Counted from the stretch's first letter, positions 1 through 10,300 are shown. The stretch is 16,587 nt of DNA from Thermofontimicrobium_A sp034505795 (GCA_034505795.1 JAPDQM010000089.1:1-16587), one strand, 5' to 3'. A program made the numbers and translations. Notes: generated by a model from the letters alone, not told the origin.

Positions 1-1
1 C

Positions 2-568
2 AGTGTCCCCATTGGCAGAACTATTGGAAATAAGCAAATTTATCTCCTGGATGCCCATCTGCGTCCCGTTCCGGTGGGAGTGCCCGGAGAACTGCATATC
101 GGTGGCATTGGACTGGCGCGAGGCTATTTAAACCGTCCAGACTTGACGGCTGAAAAATTTATTCCTAATCCGTTCAATGACAGCGTAGGAGAACGGCTTT
201 ATAAAACTGGCGATCTGGCGCGCTATCTACCGGATGGCCGGCTGGAGTTTGTTGGCCGGGTCGATTTCCAGGTGAAGGTTCGTGGCTTTCGCATCGAGTT
301 GGGCGAGATCGAGGCTGTCCTATCGGGTCATCCTGCAGTGCAGATGGCAGTGGTAACAGCTACCGATGATGAATTGGGCAAAAAACGGCTGGTGGCTTAT
401 GTGACCGTCAAAAAGGGAATTGCAACGCCGCCCGCCGTCACGGATTTATATCAATATCTCAAAAGCCGTTTGCCTGACTATATGGTGCCATCGGCGTTCA
501 TGGTGCTGGAGCAATTTCCGCTCACCGCAAGCGGCAAAGTGGATCGGAGAAGGCTGCCCCAACCTGAA
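2..568 (+). other. Adenylation domain 1, C-terminal part (motifs A6-A10)
   Basis: This is the end of an amino-acid-activating domain whose binding pocket lies upstream of the window, so its substrate cannot be predicted. Visible motifs in order: A6 (GELHIGG..LARGYL), A7 (YKTGDLARYL), A8 (GRVDFQVKVRGFRIELGE), A9 (LPDYMVPS) and A10 (SGKVDR). The A10 lysine that contacts substrate and AMP is encoded at 536-538. Motifs A1-A5 are missing only because the window begins here; nothing suggests a broken domain. Confidence 0.95.
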
Positions 569-3500
569 GCCGGGCGTCCCGAGTTGGGTCGCGAATATGT
601 GGCCCCGCGAACGCCGACGGAAGAATTGCTGGCCGGAATTTTCAGCCAGGTGCTGAATGTCGCAAAGGTGGGAATTTACGACAACTTTTTTGAGCTGGGC
701 GGTCATTCACTGCTGGCCACGCAGGTGCTGAGCCGTGTCCGGGAGATGTTTGCCGTTCCATTGGAACTGCGCGAGATTTTTGAAACACCCACTATCTATG
801 CCCTGGGTCGGAAGATCGATGATCTCCGGCTAACCGCCAGGGGTATTCCGGTGCTGCCCATGACGCCGGTGTCGCGAGATGGTGATCTACCAATGTCGTT
901 TGCCCAGCAGCGACTCTGGTTTTTGGATCAATTGGAACCCAATAGTGCGTTTTACAATATCCCAACCGCATTACGGCTGCGGGGTTTGCTGAATGTCGAT
1001 GCGCTGGAGCAGAGCATTCAGGAAATCATTCGGCGACATGAGTCGCTGCGTACCACGTTCCAGGAACGCGATGGTAAACCCTATCAATTGATCGCTCCAG
1101 AATTGACTTTGCCCGTCGAAAAAGTCGAATTGACAGCGTTGCCAGAAAACGAGCGTGAAACGGAAGTCTTGCGTCTGGCTGAGGCAGAGGCCCAGAAACC
1201 GTTCCAACTCAGCCAGGGGCCATTATTGCGATGCAAGCTAATTAAACTAAGCGAACAAGACCACGTCGTGTTGCTGACCATGCACCACATTATTTCCGAT
1301 GCCTGGTCAATAGGGATTTTGATTCGAGAGGTGGCGACACTGTATCAGTCTTTCGCTGCCGGCAGGCCTTCGCCGCTATCGTCGCTGCCACTGCAATATG
1401 CAGATTTCGCTCACTGGCAGCGGAATTGGCTGGTCGGCGATGTACTGGAAGCCCAACTGGCTTACTGGCGAGAACAGCTAAAAGGCGCACCGCCGTTACT
1501 GGAATTGCCGACTGATCGGCCGCGACCTGCCATGCAGACATTTCGAGGCCGAACTGTGAGTTTTCCACTGTCACGATCGGTGGTGAATGCGCTGAAAGCT
1601 GTCAGTCAGGAAGAGGAAGTTACCCTATTTATGACCATGCTGGCCGCTTTTCAAACGCTCCTGGCTCGCTATTCGGGACAGAATGACATTAGCGTGGGTA
1701 CGCCCATTGCCAATCGCAATCGACTGGAAACGGAGAATATCATTGGTTTCTTCGTGAATACGTTGGTGCTACGTACGATCATTGAGCCCGAAATAACCTT
1801 CCGCGAGTTGGTGGGAAAAGTTCGGGATGTTGCTCTGGGCGCCTATGCGCATCAAGATGTCCCCTTTGAAATGCTGGTTGAACAATTGCAGCCGCAACGG
1901 GATCTGAGCCACACGCCATTGTTCCAGGTGATGTTCGTTTTTCAAAATGCACCGGCGCAGCGGATGGATTTGCCCGAGCTGACCATTTCGCCCGTGGAAG
2001 CGGAAAGCGGCGTGGCTAAGTTTGATCTATCGATCATGCTCTCTGAGATTCCGTCCTCTGATAATGAATCTGATGACGGCATGATCGTTGGTTTTGAATA
2101 TAACACCGATTTGTTCGATGAAAGCACCATCAAACGGCTTTTTGACCATTTTGCGGTTATGCTGCAGAGCATTGCCGCGGATCCTGATCAAATTGTCTGG
2201 AATTTGCCGTTGCTCACGGAAAGCGAACGGCAGCAACTATTGGTCGATTGGAATGCCACTCAGGTCGATTTTCCACGCGACTGCTGTGTTCATGAACGAT
2301 TTGCCCAATTGGCAAAGGCCCATCCGGACGCCATCGCCGCCACTTATGAGGGACAGGTATTGACTTATGCCGAGTTAAATCGCCGGGCCAATCAATTGGG
2401 CCGCTACTTGCAAGCGCTGGGGGTGAAACCTGATACGCCCGTGGGAATTTGCATGGAGCGTTCGCTGGAAATGGTGGTGGGAATTCTGGGAGCGCTCAAG
2501 GCCGGCGGCGCGTTCCTGCCATTGGATCCGGTTTATCCGCCGGAACGACTGGCATATATGATCGAGGATTCCCAAATTCCGGTGTTATTGACGCAAGAGA
2601 TGTTGCTGGATAATTTGCCGAAACATGGTGTCAAGACCATTGCCCTGGATGCGGAATGGGAGCAGATTGCTAATCAGTATGCTGATACGGATCTGCCGAT
2701 CACTACCAATCCAGCCAATCTGGCGTATGTGATTTACACATCTGGATCGACCGGCAAGCCCAAGGGAACGATGTTGGCCCATCGGGGCTTGTGCAACCTG
2801 GCACAGGCTCAGCAGCAGGCCTTTGATATTGCCTTGGGAACCAGGATTTTGCAATTTTCATCGTTGAGCTTCGATGCGGCTGTCTGGGAGACGGTGATGG
2901 CGTTATTGAACCTCGGCACGCTGTGTCTGGCGCCTCGCAATCAGCTTGCTTCTGGCGAAGGGCTGGTGGCAATCATGAAGGAACAGCAGATCAACGTCGT
3001 CACCTTGCCGCCATCAGTGGTGGCGGTGATGCCGGATGAAAAACTGCCAGATTTGAAAGTGATGATCACGGCAGGGGAGAAGTGCACGGCTGAAATCGTT
3101 GCAAAATGGGGGCAAGGACGAAAATTTTTCAATGCCTATGGTCCGACGGAAACCACCGTCTGCGCCTCGATGTTTCAGGTAGGCCAGCATTATCGCCAGG
3201 GTCCGCCAATTGGCAGGCCGATCAATAATTTTCAATTATATGTGCTGGATACCAGATGGCAACCGGTACCCATCGGCGTGGCTGGAGAACTTTGTGTGGG
3301 TGGCGTGGGATTGGCTCGCGGCTATCTCGGCCGACCGGATTTGACTGCGGATAAATTCATCCCCAACCCGTTCACTTCGACGCCAGGCGAACGACTCTAC
3401 CGCACCGGAGACCTGGTGCGCTATCTGCCCGACGGCAACGTGGAATTTCTGGGCCGCATCGACTTTCAGGTCAAAGTGCGTGGTTTTCGCATCGAACTGG

Positions 3501-4114
3501 GTGAGATCGAGGCCGTTTTGGGTGAACATCCGGATGTGCTTGATGTGATCGTGCTGGTTCGCGAAGATTTGCCAGGCGATCGGCGTCTCGCCGCCTATTT
3601 GATTCCGAAGCCAGGAATTGAGTTGAAGATCACCGAGCTGCGCAACTACTTGCGGCAGCGATTGCCAGAATATATGGTGCCTTCGTATTTCATGGTGCTG
3701 GATAAATTTCCGCTGACGCCGAATAATAAGGTCGACCGAAAAGCGCTGCCAGCGCCGGATCAATCGCGGCCCGATCTGGAAATCGAGTATGTGGCGCCGC
3801 GCACCGAAACCGAGAAGCAACTGGCGGCTATCTGCGCTGAATTGCTGAATCTAAAACAGGTTGGGATTTACGATAGTTTCTTTGACCTGGGTGGACACTC
3901 ACTGCTGGCCACTCAGTTTATGTCTCGGCTCCGCACGGCGTTCCAGGTGGAATTACCGTTGCGTGTCGTTTTTGAAAAGCCGAGAATTGCTGAATTGGCC
4001 GAGGAAATTGATCAGAAAAAAATTCTGGGTCAGGATCAGCCACAGGCACCGGCGATTAAGCGGGTTTCGAGAGAAGCCCATCGCGTGAGTCTGGCGGAGC
4101 TTCAACAAAAGTGA
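2..4114 (+). CDS. Non-ribosomal peptide synthetase, partial (A-PCP-C-A-PCP), 5' end missing
   Basis: A multimodular NRPS subunit, cytoplasmic, that activates amino acids as aminoacyl-AMP, loads them on phosphopantetheine arms and condenses them. The frame is open from position 2, so the true start lies upstream; the first in-frame ATG (74) falls inside an adenylation domain and is not the start. 1,370 residues are visible, ending at TGA 4112-4114. Order: C-terminal part of an A domain (2-568), PCP (593-829), LCL-type C (about 887-2170), complete A with a phenylalanine code (2285-3760), PCP (3785-4021), and a tail of about 30 residues. There is no epimerase, methyltransferase or thioesterase, so the chain must pass to another protein. 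The obvious partner is the NRPS starting 200 bases downstream on the same strand, whose first domain is a C domain. The family assignment is certain; the product is not recognised. Confidence 0.97.
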   Translation, partial: SVPIGRTIGNKQIYLLDAHLRPVPVGVPGELHIGGIGLARGYLNRPDLTAEKFIPNPFNDSVGERLYKTGDLARYLPDGRLEFVGRVDFQVKVRGFRIELGEIEAVLSGHPAVQMAVVTATDDELGKKRLVAYVTVKKGIATPPAVTDLYQYLKSRLPDYMVPSAFMVLEQFPLTASGKVDRRRLPQPEAGRPELGREYVAPRTPTEELLAGIFSQVLNVAKVGIYDNFFELGGHSLLATQVLSRVREMFAVPLELREIFETPTIYALGRKIDDLRLTARGIPVLPMTPVSRDGDLPMSFAQQRLWFLDQLEPNSAFYNIPTALRLRGLLNVDALEQSIQEIIRRHESLRTTFQERDGKPYQLIAPELTLPVEKVELTALPENERETEVLRLAEAEAQKPFQLSQGPLLRCKLIKLSEQDHVVLLTMHHIISDAWSIGILIREVATLYQSFAAGRPSPLSSLPLQYADFAHWQRNWLVGDVLEAQLAYWREQLKGAPPLLELPTDRPRPAMQTFRGRTVSFPLSRSVVNALKAVSQEEEVTLFMTMLAAFQTLLARYSGQNDISVGTPIANRNRLETENIIGFFVNTLVLRTIIEPEITFRELVGKVRDVALGAYAHQDVPFEMLVEQLQPQRDLSHTPLFQVMFVFQNAPAQRMDLPELTISPVEAESGVAKFDLSIMLSEIPSSDNESDDGMIVGFEYNTDLFDESTIKRLFDHFAVMLQSIAADPDQIVWNLPLLTESERQQLLVDWNATQVDFPRDCCVHERFAQLAKAHPDAIAATYEGQVLTYAELNRRANQLGRYLQALGVKPDTPVGICMERSLEMVVGILGALKAGGAFLPLDPVYPPERLAYMIEDSQIPVLLTQEMLLDNLPKHGVKTIALDAEWEQIANQYADTDLPITTNPANLAYVIYTSGSTGKPKGTMLAHRGLCNLAQAQQQAFDIALGTRILQFSSLSFDAAVWETVMALLNLGTLCLAPRNQLASGEGLVAIMKEQQINVVTLPPSVVAVMPDEKLPDLKVMITAGEKCTAEIVAKWGQGRKFFNAYGPTETTVCASMFQVGQHYRQGPPIGRPINNFQLYVLDTRWQPVPIGVAGELCVGGVGLARGYLGRPDLTADKFIPNPFTSTPGERLYRTGDLVRYLPDGNVEFLGRIDFQVKVRGFRIELGEIEAVLGEHPDVLDVIVLVREDLPGDRRLAAYLIPKPGIELKITELRNYLRQRLPEYMVPSYFMVLDKFPLTPNNKVDRKALPAPDQSRPDLEIEYVAPRTETEKQLAAICAELLNLKQVGIYDSFFDLGGHSLLATQFMSRLRTAFQVELPLRVVFEKPRIAELAEEIDQKKILGQDQPQAPAIKRVSREAHRVSLAELQQK
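593..829 (+). other. Peptidyl carrier domain (PCP) 1
   Basis: The thiolation domain carries the residue activated by the partial A domain. The core motif is FFELGGHSLLATQ, and the serine that receives 4'-phosphopantetheine is encoded at 707-709 (visible residue 236). It follows A10 after a short proline-rich linker starting EYVAPRTPTE, the same linker seen at every A-PCP junction here. Length, about 79 residues, is normal. Confidence 0.95.
887..2170 (+). other. Condensation domain 1 (LCL type), variant HHIISDA motif
   Basis: Joins the upstream chain to the phenylalanine of the next module. Motifs in order: C1 SFAQQRLWFL (896-925), C2 RHESLRTTF, C3 HHIISDAWS (starting 1283), C4 YADFAHW, C5 IGFFVNTLVLR, C6 HQDVPFEML, C7 RDLSHTPLFQ. 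The catalytic second histidine (1286-1288) and the aspartate (1298-1300) are present, but the last position of HHxxxDG is alanine (1301-1303). The C1 and C7 motifs fit the LCL subclass, so no D-residue is expected from upstream. Probably active; the effect of Gly to Ala is unknown. Confidence 0.92.
2285..3760 (+). other. Adenylation domain 2, predicted phenylalanine-specific
   Basis: Complete A domain with A1 to A10: LTYAELN, LKAGGAFLPLDP, YTSGSTGKPKG (A3), FDAAVWE (A4, 2870-2890), NAYGPTETT (A5), GELCVGG..LARGYL, YRTGDLVRYL, GRIDFQVKVRGFRIELGE, LPEYMVPS, and NNKVDR (A10, lysine 3728-3730). Aligned by eye to GrsA, the ten pocket positions read D-A-W-T-I-A-A-V-C-K. This differs from the GrsA phenylalanine code DAWTIAAICK only by Val for Ile at position 330. 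Phenylalanine is therefore well supported. Unlike GrsA, there is no adjoining epimerase and the domain is not initiating, so L-Phe in mid-chain is inferred. Confidence 0.9.
3785..4021 (+). other. PCP 2 and C-terminal tail of the first NRPS
   Basis: Carrier domain with core motif FFDLGGHSLLATQ; the phosphopantetheine-bearing serine is at 3899-3901 (visible residue 1300). After the domain the protein continues to the stop at 4114 with a tail ending RVSREAHRVSLAELQQK. No recognisable COM or helical docking domain is seen. The tail resembles the linker that leads into C domains elsewhere in this window (for example RISRDQYLPLSFAQQR), so it may be the remnant of a former PCP-C linker or a short docking peptide. 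Confidence 0.93.
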
Positions 4115-4179
4115 AGCATAGGGCATAAATTCCAATTATCAAATCTCAAGATGGCAAGAAATTTCAATACCAAACAATC

Positions 4180-4230
4180 CAATTCCAGACGTCAATGCAC
4201 CTGCTGGGATCTATGATGTAGCTGGAATTG
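4180..4230. repeat. Perfect 9-base inverted repeat
   Basis: CAATTCCAG at 4180-4188 is the exact reverse complement of CTGGAATTG at 4222-4230, with 33 bases between. The wide spacing makes a strong RNA hairpin unlikely; it could be a paired protein-binding site, an mRNA pairing, or chance in AT-rich DNA. No regulator family is recognised. Confidence 0.4.
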
Positions 4231-4241
4231 AAAATTGAACT

Positions 4242-4264
4242 TCTTTGGGATTTTTGCCCAAAGA
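4242..4264 (+). terminator. Stem-loop, weak candidate terminator or mRNA hairpin
   Basis: TCTTTGGG (4242-4249) and CCCAAAGA (4257-4264) form a perfect 8-base-pair stem with a 7-base T-rich loop, about 128 bases after the stop of the first NRPS. The downstream sequence TTGGTTATTC is not a U-tract, so it does not meet the usual intrinsic terminator pattern. It may instead slow polymerase, protect a processed mRNA end, or influence translation of the gene 50 bases downstream. Confidence 0.3.
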
Positions 4265-4301
4265 TTGGTTATTCAAAAAGAGGGAAGCGAGCAATTAAAA
4301 C

Positions 4302-4306
4302 GGGGA
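4302..4306 (+). promoter_or_regulatory. Ribosome binding site of the second NRPS
   Basis: GGGGA sits 8 bases upstream of ATG 4315. This supports that ATG as the start. The same frame is open back to a TAG at 4219-4221, and the only other plausible start there is TTG at 4228, which has no good site before it and would add 29 residues of no domain character. Confidence 0.65.
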
Positions 4307-4314
4307 AATTAACA

Positions 4315-7300
4315 ATGTCAGAGAACATTCAGAATATATCGGAGCAGGATGTTTATGTTTTTCCAACATCCTATGCTCAGCAGCGGCTATGGTTTCTGGA
4401 TCAATTCGAACCCAATAGCCCATTTTACAATATTCCCTCGGCGGTGCGATTCAAAGGGCAATTGAATGTGGCAGCTCTTGAGCAGAGCATCAATGAGGTC
4501 GTGCGAAGACATGAAACATTGCGAACCACTTTCACCAGGATCAATGGAAAACCGATGCAGGTTATTCATCCATTTTCCTGGATATCCATCCCCGTTGAAG
4601 ACTTGCGTCATCTTGCCGTCGAGGAACGCGAAGCAGAAGCGATTCGTCTGGCCAAATTGGAGGCCCGGACGCCGTTCAATCTAACTACGGGCCCCCTGGT
4701 TCGGATTAAGCTAATTAAGTTGGATGAACGGGATCACCTGGTGCTGTTTACCATGCATCACATCATCTCTGATGGCTGGTCGGTTGGAGTGTTGATTCGC
4801 GAAATTTCTATTCTCTACAATGCGTTTATCAATAATCAACCGGTCCCCCTGCCAGAATTGCCCATCCAATATGCAGATTTCGCGGTCTGGCAACAGGAAT
4901 ACCTGACCGGTGAGGTGCTGGAGAAGCAACTGGACTATTGGAAAAATCAGCTTAATGGACGCTATGGTAAACTCCAGATATTGGAGCTGCCGAGCGATCG
5001 TCCGCGGCCAGCCATTCAGACTTCCAATGGTGATACCGTGGAAGTGACGTTTCCGGGCAAGCTGATTGATCAATTGAAGGTTCTGAGCAGTCAGGAAGGC
5101 GCTACTTTTTTCATGACTTTGCTGGCAGCATTTCAAACCCTGCTTTATCGCTATACCGGCCTGGAGGATATCGCTGTCGGTTCGCCAATTGCCAATCGGA
5201 ACCGGCCGGAAATTGAAGACTTGATTGGATTTTTTGTCAATACATTGGTGCTGCGCACTAATCTTGCCGGCGATCCAACGTTCAGAGAACTGTTGCAGCG
5301 AGTGAGAGAGGTCACGCTGGGCGCGTACAGCAACCAGGATATTCCCTTTGAGCGATTGGTGGAACTGGTGCAACCCGAAAGGGACATGAGCCATTCGCCG
5401 CTGTTCCAGGTGATGTTTATCCTGCAAAACAATCCCATGAACGGCGGGGTGGAATTGCCCGATGTCAGCCTCAGCACACTGGATATCAATGCGGGTACTT
5501 CAACTTTTGATTTGACTCTGATGGTCACAGAGCAGATGGCAGGGGCGAGTGTGTCGCTTGAATACAATACCGATTTATTTGATCAAGCCACCATGCTGCG
5601 ATTGCTGCGACATTATCGGGAGTTGCTGGAGGGAATCGTTGCCAATCCGGAGGAACGAATTTCCCGGCTCCCCATCTTGCCGGCGCCAGAACGGCAACAA
5701 GTGCTGGTCGAATGGAACAATTACCAAGCTGATTATCCAACCGGCCTGTGCATTCATCAATTGTTCGAAGCCCAGGCTGCATTTACGCCGGAAGCAACCG
5801 CTGTGGCATTTGATGGCCAGTATCTCACCTATCAGGAGTTGAATGAGCGAGCTAATCAACTGGCGCACTATTTGCGCAAACGCGGGGTCCAGCCGGAGAA
5901 GCTGGTGGGAATTTGTGCCGAGAAATCGCTGGAGCTGATTGTGGGGGTGATGGGCACGCTCAAAGCGGGCGGTGCTTATGTGCCCATTGATCCGACCTAT
6001 CCCAAAGACCGTATCGCCCACATGCTGCAAGATTCAAAGGTTACTGTTTTATTGACGCAGCAGCGCATTGTGCCAGATTTGCCAGAAAACGCTGCTGAGA
6101 TCATCTGTCTGGATTCGGATTGGGAGCAGATTGCTAAGGAAAGCACCGCAACGCCGACACTCAATGTAACGCCGGATAATCTGGTGTATGTCATTTATAC
6201 TTCGGGTTCAACAGGCAAATCCAAGGGTGTAATGGTAATGCACCGAACCCTAGTGAATCAATATCAGGCGTGGGAAGAGACCTTTCGGCTGCGTACCGAC
6301 GCCACGAGCCATCTGCAAATGGCCAGCTTTTCATTTGACGTATTTTCGGGAGATCTGGCGCGGGCGCTTTGCTCGGGCGGCAAATTGGTACTGGTGCCCC
6401 GAGATCTGCTGCTGGAAGCCGACAAGCTCTATCAATTGATGCTCAAGGAAAAGGTGGATATTGCCGAATTCGTGCCGGCGGTACTGCGTAATCTGGTACA
6501 ATACCTGGATAATTCTGGTCAGACTCTCGAATTCATGAAGGTGCTCATTGCCGGGTCTGACGTATGGTATGTTGGCGAATACAAGAAATTCATGAATTAT
6601 TGCGGGCCGCAGACCCGTCTGCTGAATACTTTCGGCTTGACTGAAGCAACCATTGACAGTTCCTATTTTGAGAGTCAGGATTTGAATCTGTCGCTGGAAC
6701 GACTGGTTCCCATTGGAATTCCGTTCAATAACACCAAAATTTACATTCTGGATCAACACACCCAGCCTGTGCCGATCGGTGTCCCGGGTGAATTGTGCGT
6801 GGGTGGTGCCGGTCTTGCGCGAGGCTATCTCAATCGCCCCGAATTGACGGCGGAAAAATTCATTCCCAATCCCTACAGTGGCATTCCGGGCGATCGCTTG
6901 TATCGCACCGGTGATCGGGCTCGTTTTCTTGCTGATGGCAATATCGAGTTTCTCGGTCGCATCGATAATCAGGTCAAAATCCGCGGCTTCCGAATCGAGT
7001 TAGGCGAAATTGAAAGCGTTCTGGGCAAACATGATCAGGTAAAAGAAGTAGCGGTTACAGCACGCGAGGATGCGCCCGGCAGCAAAAGGTTGGTAGCTTA
7101 CATCGTCTCCAAAAATGGAGTTCAGCCGACCGTTGGCGAATTTCATAGCTTTCTGAAAGAGCAATTGCCCGACTATATGGTGCCATCCTATTTTGTCTTT
7201 CTCGATGCCATGCCGTTGACACCCAACGGCAAAATCGACCGCAAAGCGCTACCAGCGCCGGACCAGGAATCGGCTGCTGTTTCGGCGACCGAGTACGTTG

Positions 7301-10300
7301 CTCCTCGCACACCAACTGAAGAAAAGCTGGCTCGCATCTGGTCGCAGGTGTTGGGAGTCGAAAAAATTGGCGTCAATGACAATTTCTTTGAATTGGGCGG
7401 GCATTCGCTGCTGGCTACTCAACTGGTGTCTCGAATTCGCGACGAATTCGAAATCGAATTGCCGCTGCGCAGCATTTTTGAGGTCCCGTTTGTGGCCGAG
7501 TTGGCCAAAAAGATCGACATCGCCAAGCTGTCTGAGCCAGGCCTGGAGGCGCCGCCTATTGTACCCATCTCCAGGGATCAGGAACTGCCGCTGTCTTTTG
7601 CTCAGCAGCGGCTGTGGTTCCTCGACCAATTGGAGCCGAACAGCCCGTTCTACAATATCCCCGAAGCGGTTCGATTTAAGGGACACCTGGATGTCGATGC
7701 TTTGGAACAGAGCTTGAACGAAGTCGTGCGACGACATGAGTCCCTGCGGACAACATTCCACGCTAAGGGGGGCAAACCCTATCAAGTGATCCATCCCGAG
7801 ATGACAATTCCGCTCCGAAAGATCGATTTGCGTCGTCTGCCCAGGGAAGATCGGGAATCGCACATCCAGGAGATTGCCCGACAGGAGGGACAAACGCCAT
7901 TCGACCTCACCATCGGACCGTTGCTTCGTGCAACGCTGGTGCAGGTCGATGCCGATGACTATGTGGTATTCTACACCATGCATCACATCATCGGCGATGA
8001 TTGGTCGACCACGGTATTGGTGCGAGAGATCACGCTATGCTACGATGCCTTTACGCATCAGCGCCCATCGCCGTTGCCAGAGCTTCCAATTCAATATGCT
8101 GATTTTGCCTACTGGCAGCAGCAATGGCTGCAGGGCGAGGTGCTGGAAGCACAATTGAACTATTGGAAGCAACAATTGGCTGGTGCGCCGCAACGGCTGG
8201 AATTGCCAACGGATCGTCCTCGTCCGCCGGTTCAAACCTTTAATGGTTCATATAAAACATTCCGTCTCTCTGAATCGTTGAGTCAGGCGATCAAGGAACT
8301 GTGCAACCGCGAAGGAACCACGCTCTTCATGACCTTGCTGGCTGCATTCCAGACGCTCATGTACCGCTATTCCGGGCAGGATGATATCGCGGTCGGTTCG
8401 CCCATTGCCAATCGCACGCGGGCAGAACTGGAAAATATTGTTGGCTTTTTCGTGAACACTCTGGTTTTTCGGACCGATCTTTCGGGCCGACCGACGTTCA
8501 AAGAATTGCTACAACGCGTTCGCAATGTGGCGCTTGGGGCTTATGCGCATCAGGATTTGCCATTTGAAAAATTGGTGGATGCTATCCAACCGCAGCGAGA
8601 TCTGAGTCATTCGCCGTTGTTCCAGGTGATGTTTGTGATTCAGAATGTACCCGGCCAACCAACCAATGTTTCCGGCGTAACGATCAGCCCGGTTGAAAAC
8701 CACAGCGGCACTTCAAAATTTGACCTGACGATGTTCATGCTGGAAGAGGGAAATAATTTGGCGGGTGCTCTGGAATACAATACCGATCTGTTCGACGAAA
8801 CCACCATCGACCGCATGCTCCGGCATTTTGAAAACCTGCTGGCGCAGGTTGTGGCAGCACCAGAAATGCGGATTGATCAGATTCCATTGCTCACAGCCGC
8901 CGAACGTGATCGTGCTATCATTGAGTGGAACGCGACGCACGTGGATTATCCGCACCATCAATTTGTCCATCGATTGTTTGAAAGTCAAGTGAATCAAACG
9001 CCGCATGCTCCAGCCGTGGTGTTTGGTGTTGAACAATTGACGTATCTGGAATTGAATCAGGCAGCCAATCAACTGGCGCGTCATTTGCGAAAATTGGGTG
9101 TCGACCGTGAGACGCTGGTGGGCATTTACATGGAACGCTCGCTAGAGGTGATGGTGGGCATGTTAGGTGTTCTGAAGGCGGGAGCAGCTTATGTGCCAAT
9201 CGATCCATCCTATCCCCAGGAACGGATCGCCTACATGCTCGAAGATGCGAAGGTGATGGTGGTGCTTACGCAGGAGAGACTGCTGGGCAATTTACCTGCC
9301 AGACTGACCGGTTATCCGGAGAAAACAGTCAACGCTGGCCCAGCACCGCAATTGGTAACAATCTGCCTGGATTGCGACTGGGGCAGCATTGCGAATGAAA
9401 ATGACGAAAATCTCGATGTTGAGCTGACAGGGGAAAACCTGGCTTACGTGATCTATACCTCCGGCTCCACCGGTAAGCCCAAAGGAACCATGATTTCGCA
9501 TCGAAGCCTGATGAATTACCTTTTCTGGTGTCTAAAAACCTATCCGTTAAAGGAAGGCCGGGGAGCGCTGGTGCATTCTTCGTTGGCGTTCGACGCCACG
9601 ATCACCGGCCTGTATGCGCCGCTTCTGGTGGGGCATGCGGTTTACTTGACCCCAGAAACCAAAGATATCGAAATCGTCGCTCGGACCTTACAGGAATACC
9701 GCAATTTCAGTCTGGTAAAGATTACGCCGGCGCATCTTAAGTTGCTGGGTCAACAAGTGTTTCCCGAGAACGCCGCCGATCTGGTCAAAGCCTTTATCAT
9801 TGGCGGCGAAAATTTAACCACTGAGCACATTGCCTTCTGGCTGAAATATGCGCCAGCGACAAAATTGATCAACGAGTACGGGCCAACTGAGACCGTGGTC
9901 GGTTGTATGAACTATGATACGCCACACGATTTTCAGAAAGTTGGGTCGGTACCGATCGGCTCTCCAATTGGGAATATGCAGATTTATCTGCTGGATCAGC
10001 ACCTCGAGCCGGTGCCAATTGGTGTGGCGGGTGAAATGTTCATCGGCGGCGTTGGCGTCGCACGGGGCTACCTCAACCGACCCGAGCTGACTGCTGAAAA
10101 ATTTATTCCAGATCCATTTGGGCAGGAACCTGGGGCCCGGCTTTATCGCACCGGCGACCTGGCGCGATATCTTTCCGATGGCAATATCGAATTTCTTGGC
10201 CGTATCGATAATCAGGTAAAAATCCGCGGCTTCCGCATCGAATTGGGGGAAATCGAGGCAGTCCTGGGACAACATCCCGCCATCAAGGAAAATGTGGTGA

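Larger units (their letters stand above)
4115..4314 (+). other. Intergenic region between the two NRPS genes
   Basis: A 200-base gap, visibly more AT-rich than the genes (22 G or C in the 60 bases 4141-4200, hand count). It contains a 9-base inverted repeat, an 8-base hairpin and a ribosome binding site. I find no convincing sigma-70 -35/-10 pair: TTGAAA at 4228 and TTGAAC at 4235 have no -10 partner at normal spacing. The simplest reading is that both genes are cotranscribed, but a separate promoter of an unfamiliar type cannot be excluded. Confidence 0.7.

Noticed and set aside
74..76. ATG 74 as the start of the first NRPS
   Set aside because: Upstream codons 2-73 continue the A domain (IGRTIGNKQIYLLD...) in the same frame, so the gene begins before the window.
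4151..4216. A 21-residue open frame in the gap between the two NRPS genes (ATG 4151 to TGA 4216)
   Set aside because: It has no clear ribosome binding site, no recognisable motif, and overlaps the 9-base inverted repeat; it is of a length expected by chance.
4228..4230. TTG 4228 as an alternative start of the second NRPS
   Set aside because: It lacks a good ribosome binding site and the added residues show no domain; ATG 4315 has GGGGA 8 bases upstream.
4242..4264. Firm intrinsic terminator ending the first NRPS transcript
   Set aside because: The stem is good but no U-tract follows, so it is listed only as a weak candidate.
4351..5640. The first C domain of the second NRPS as a lipid-adding starter C domain
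   Set aside because: Its motifs match the internal LCL domains of the same proteins, and an upstream NRPS ending in a PCP needs such an acceptor. Phylogeny would settle it.
6961..10235. Assembly artefact such as a collapsed or duplicated module
   Set aside because: The repeated blocks are short and the intervening pocket regions differ strongly, with the frame unbroken over 4,091 codons; true module repeats explain this better.
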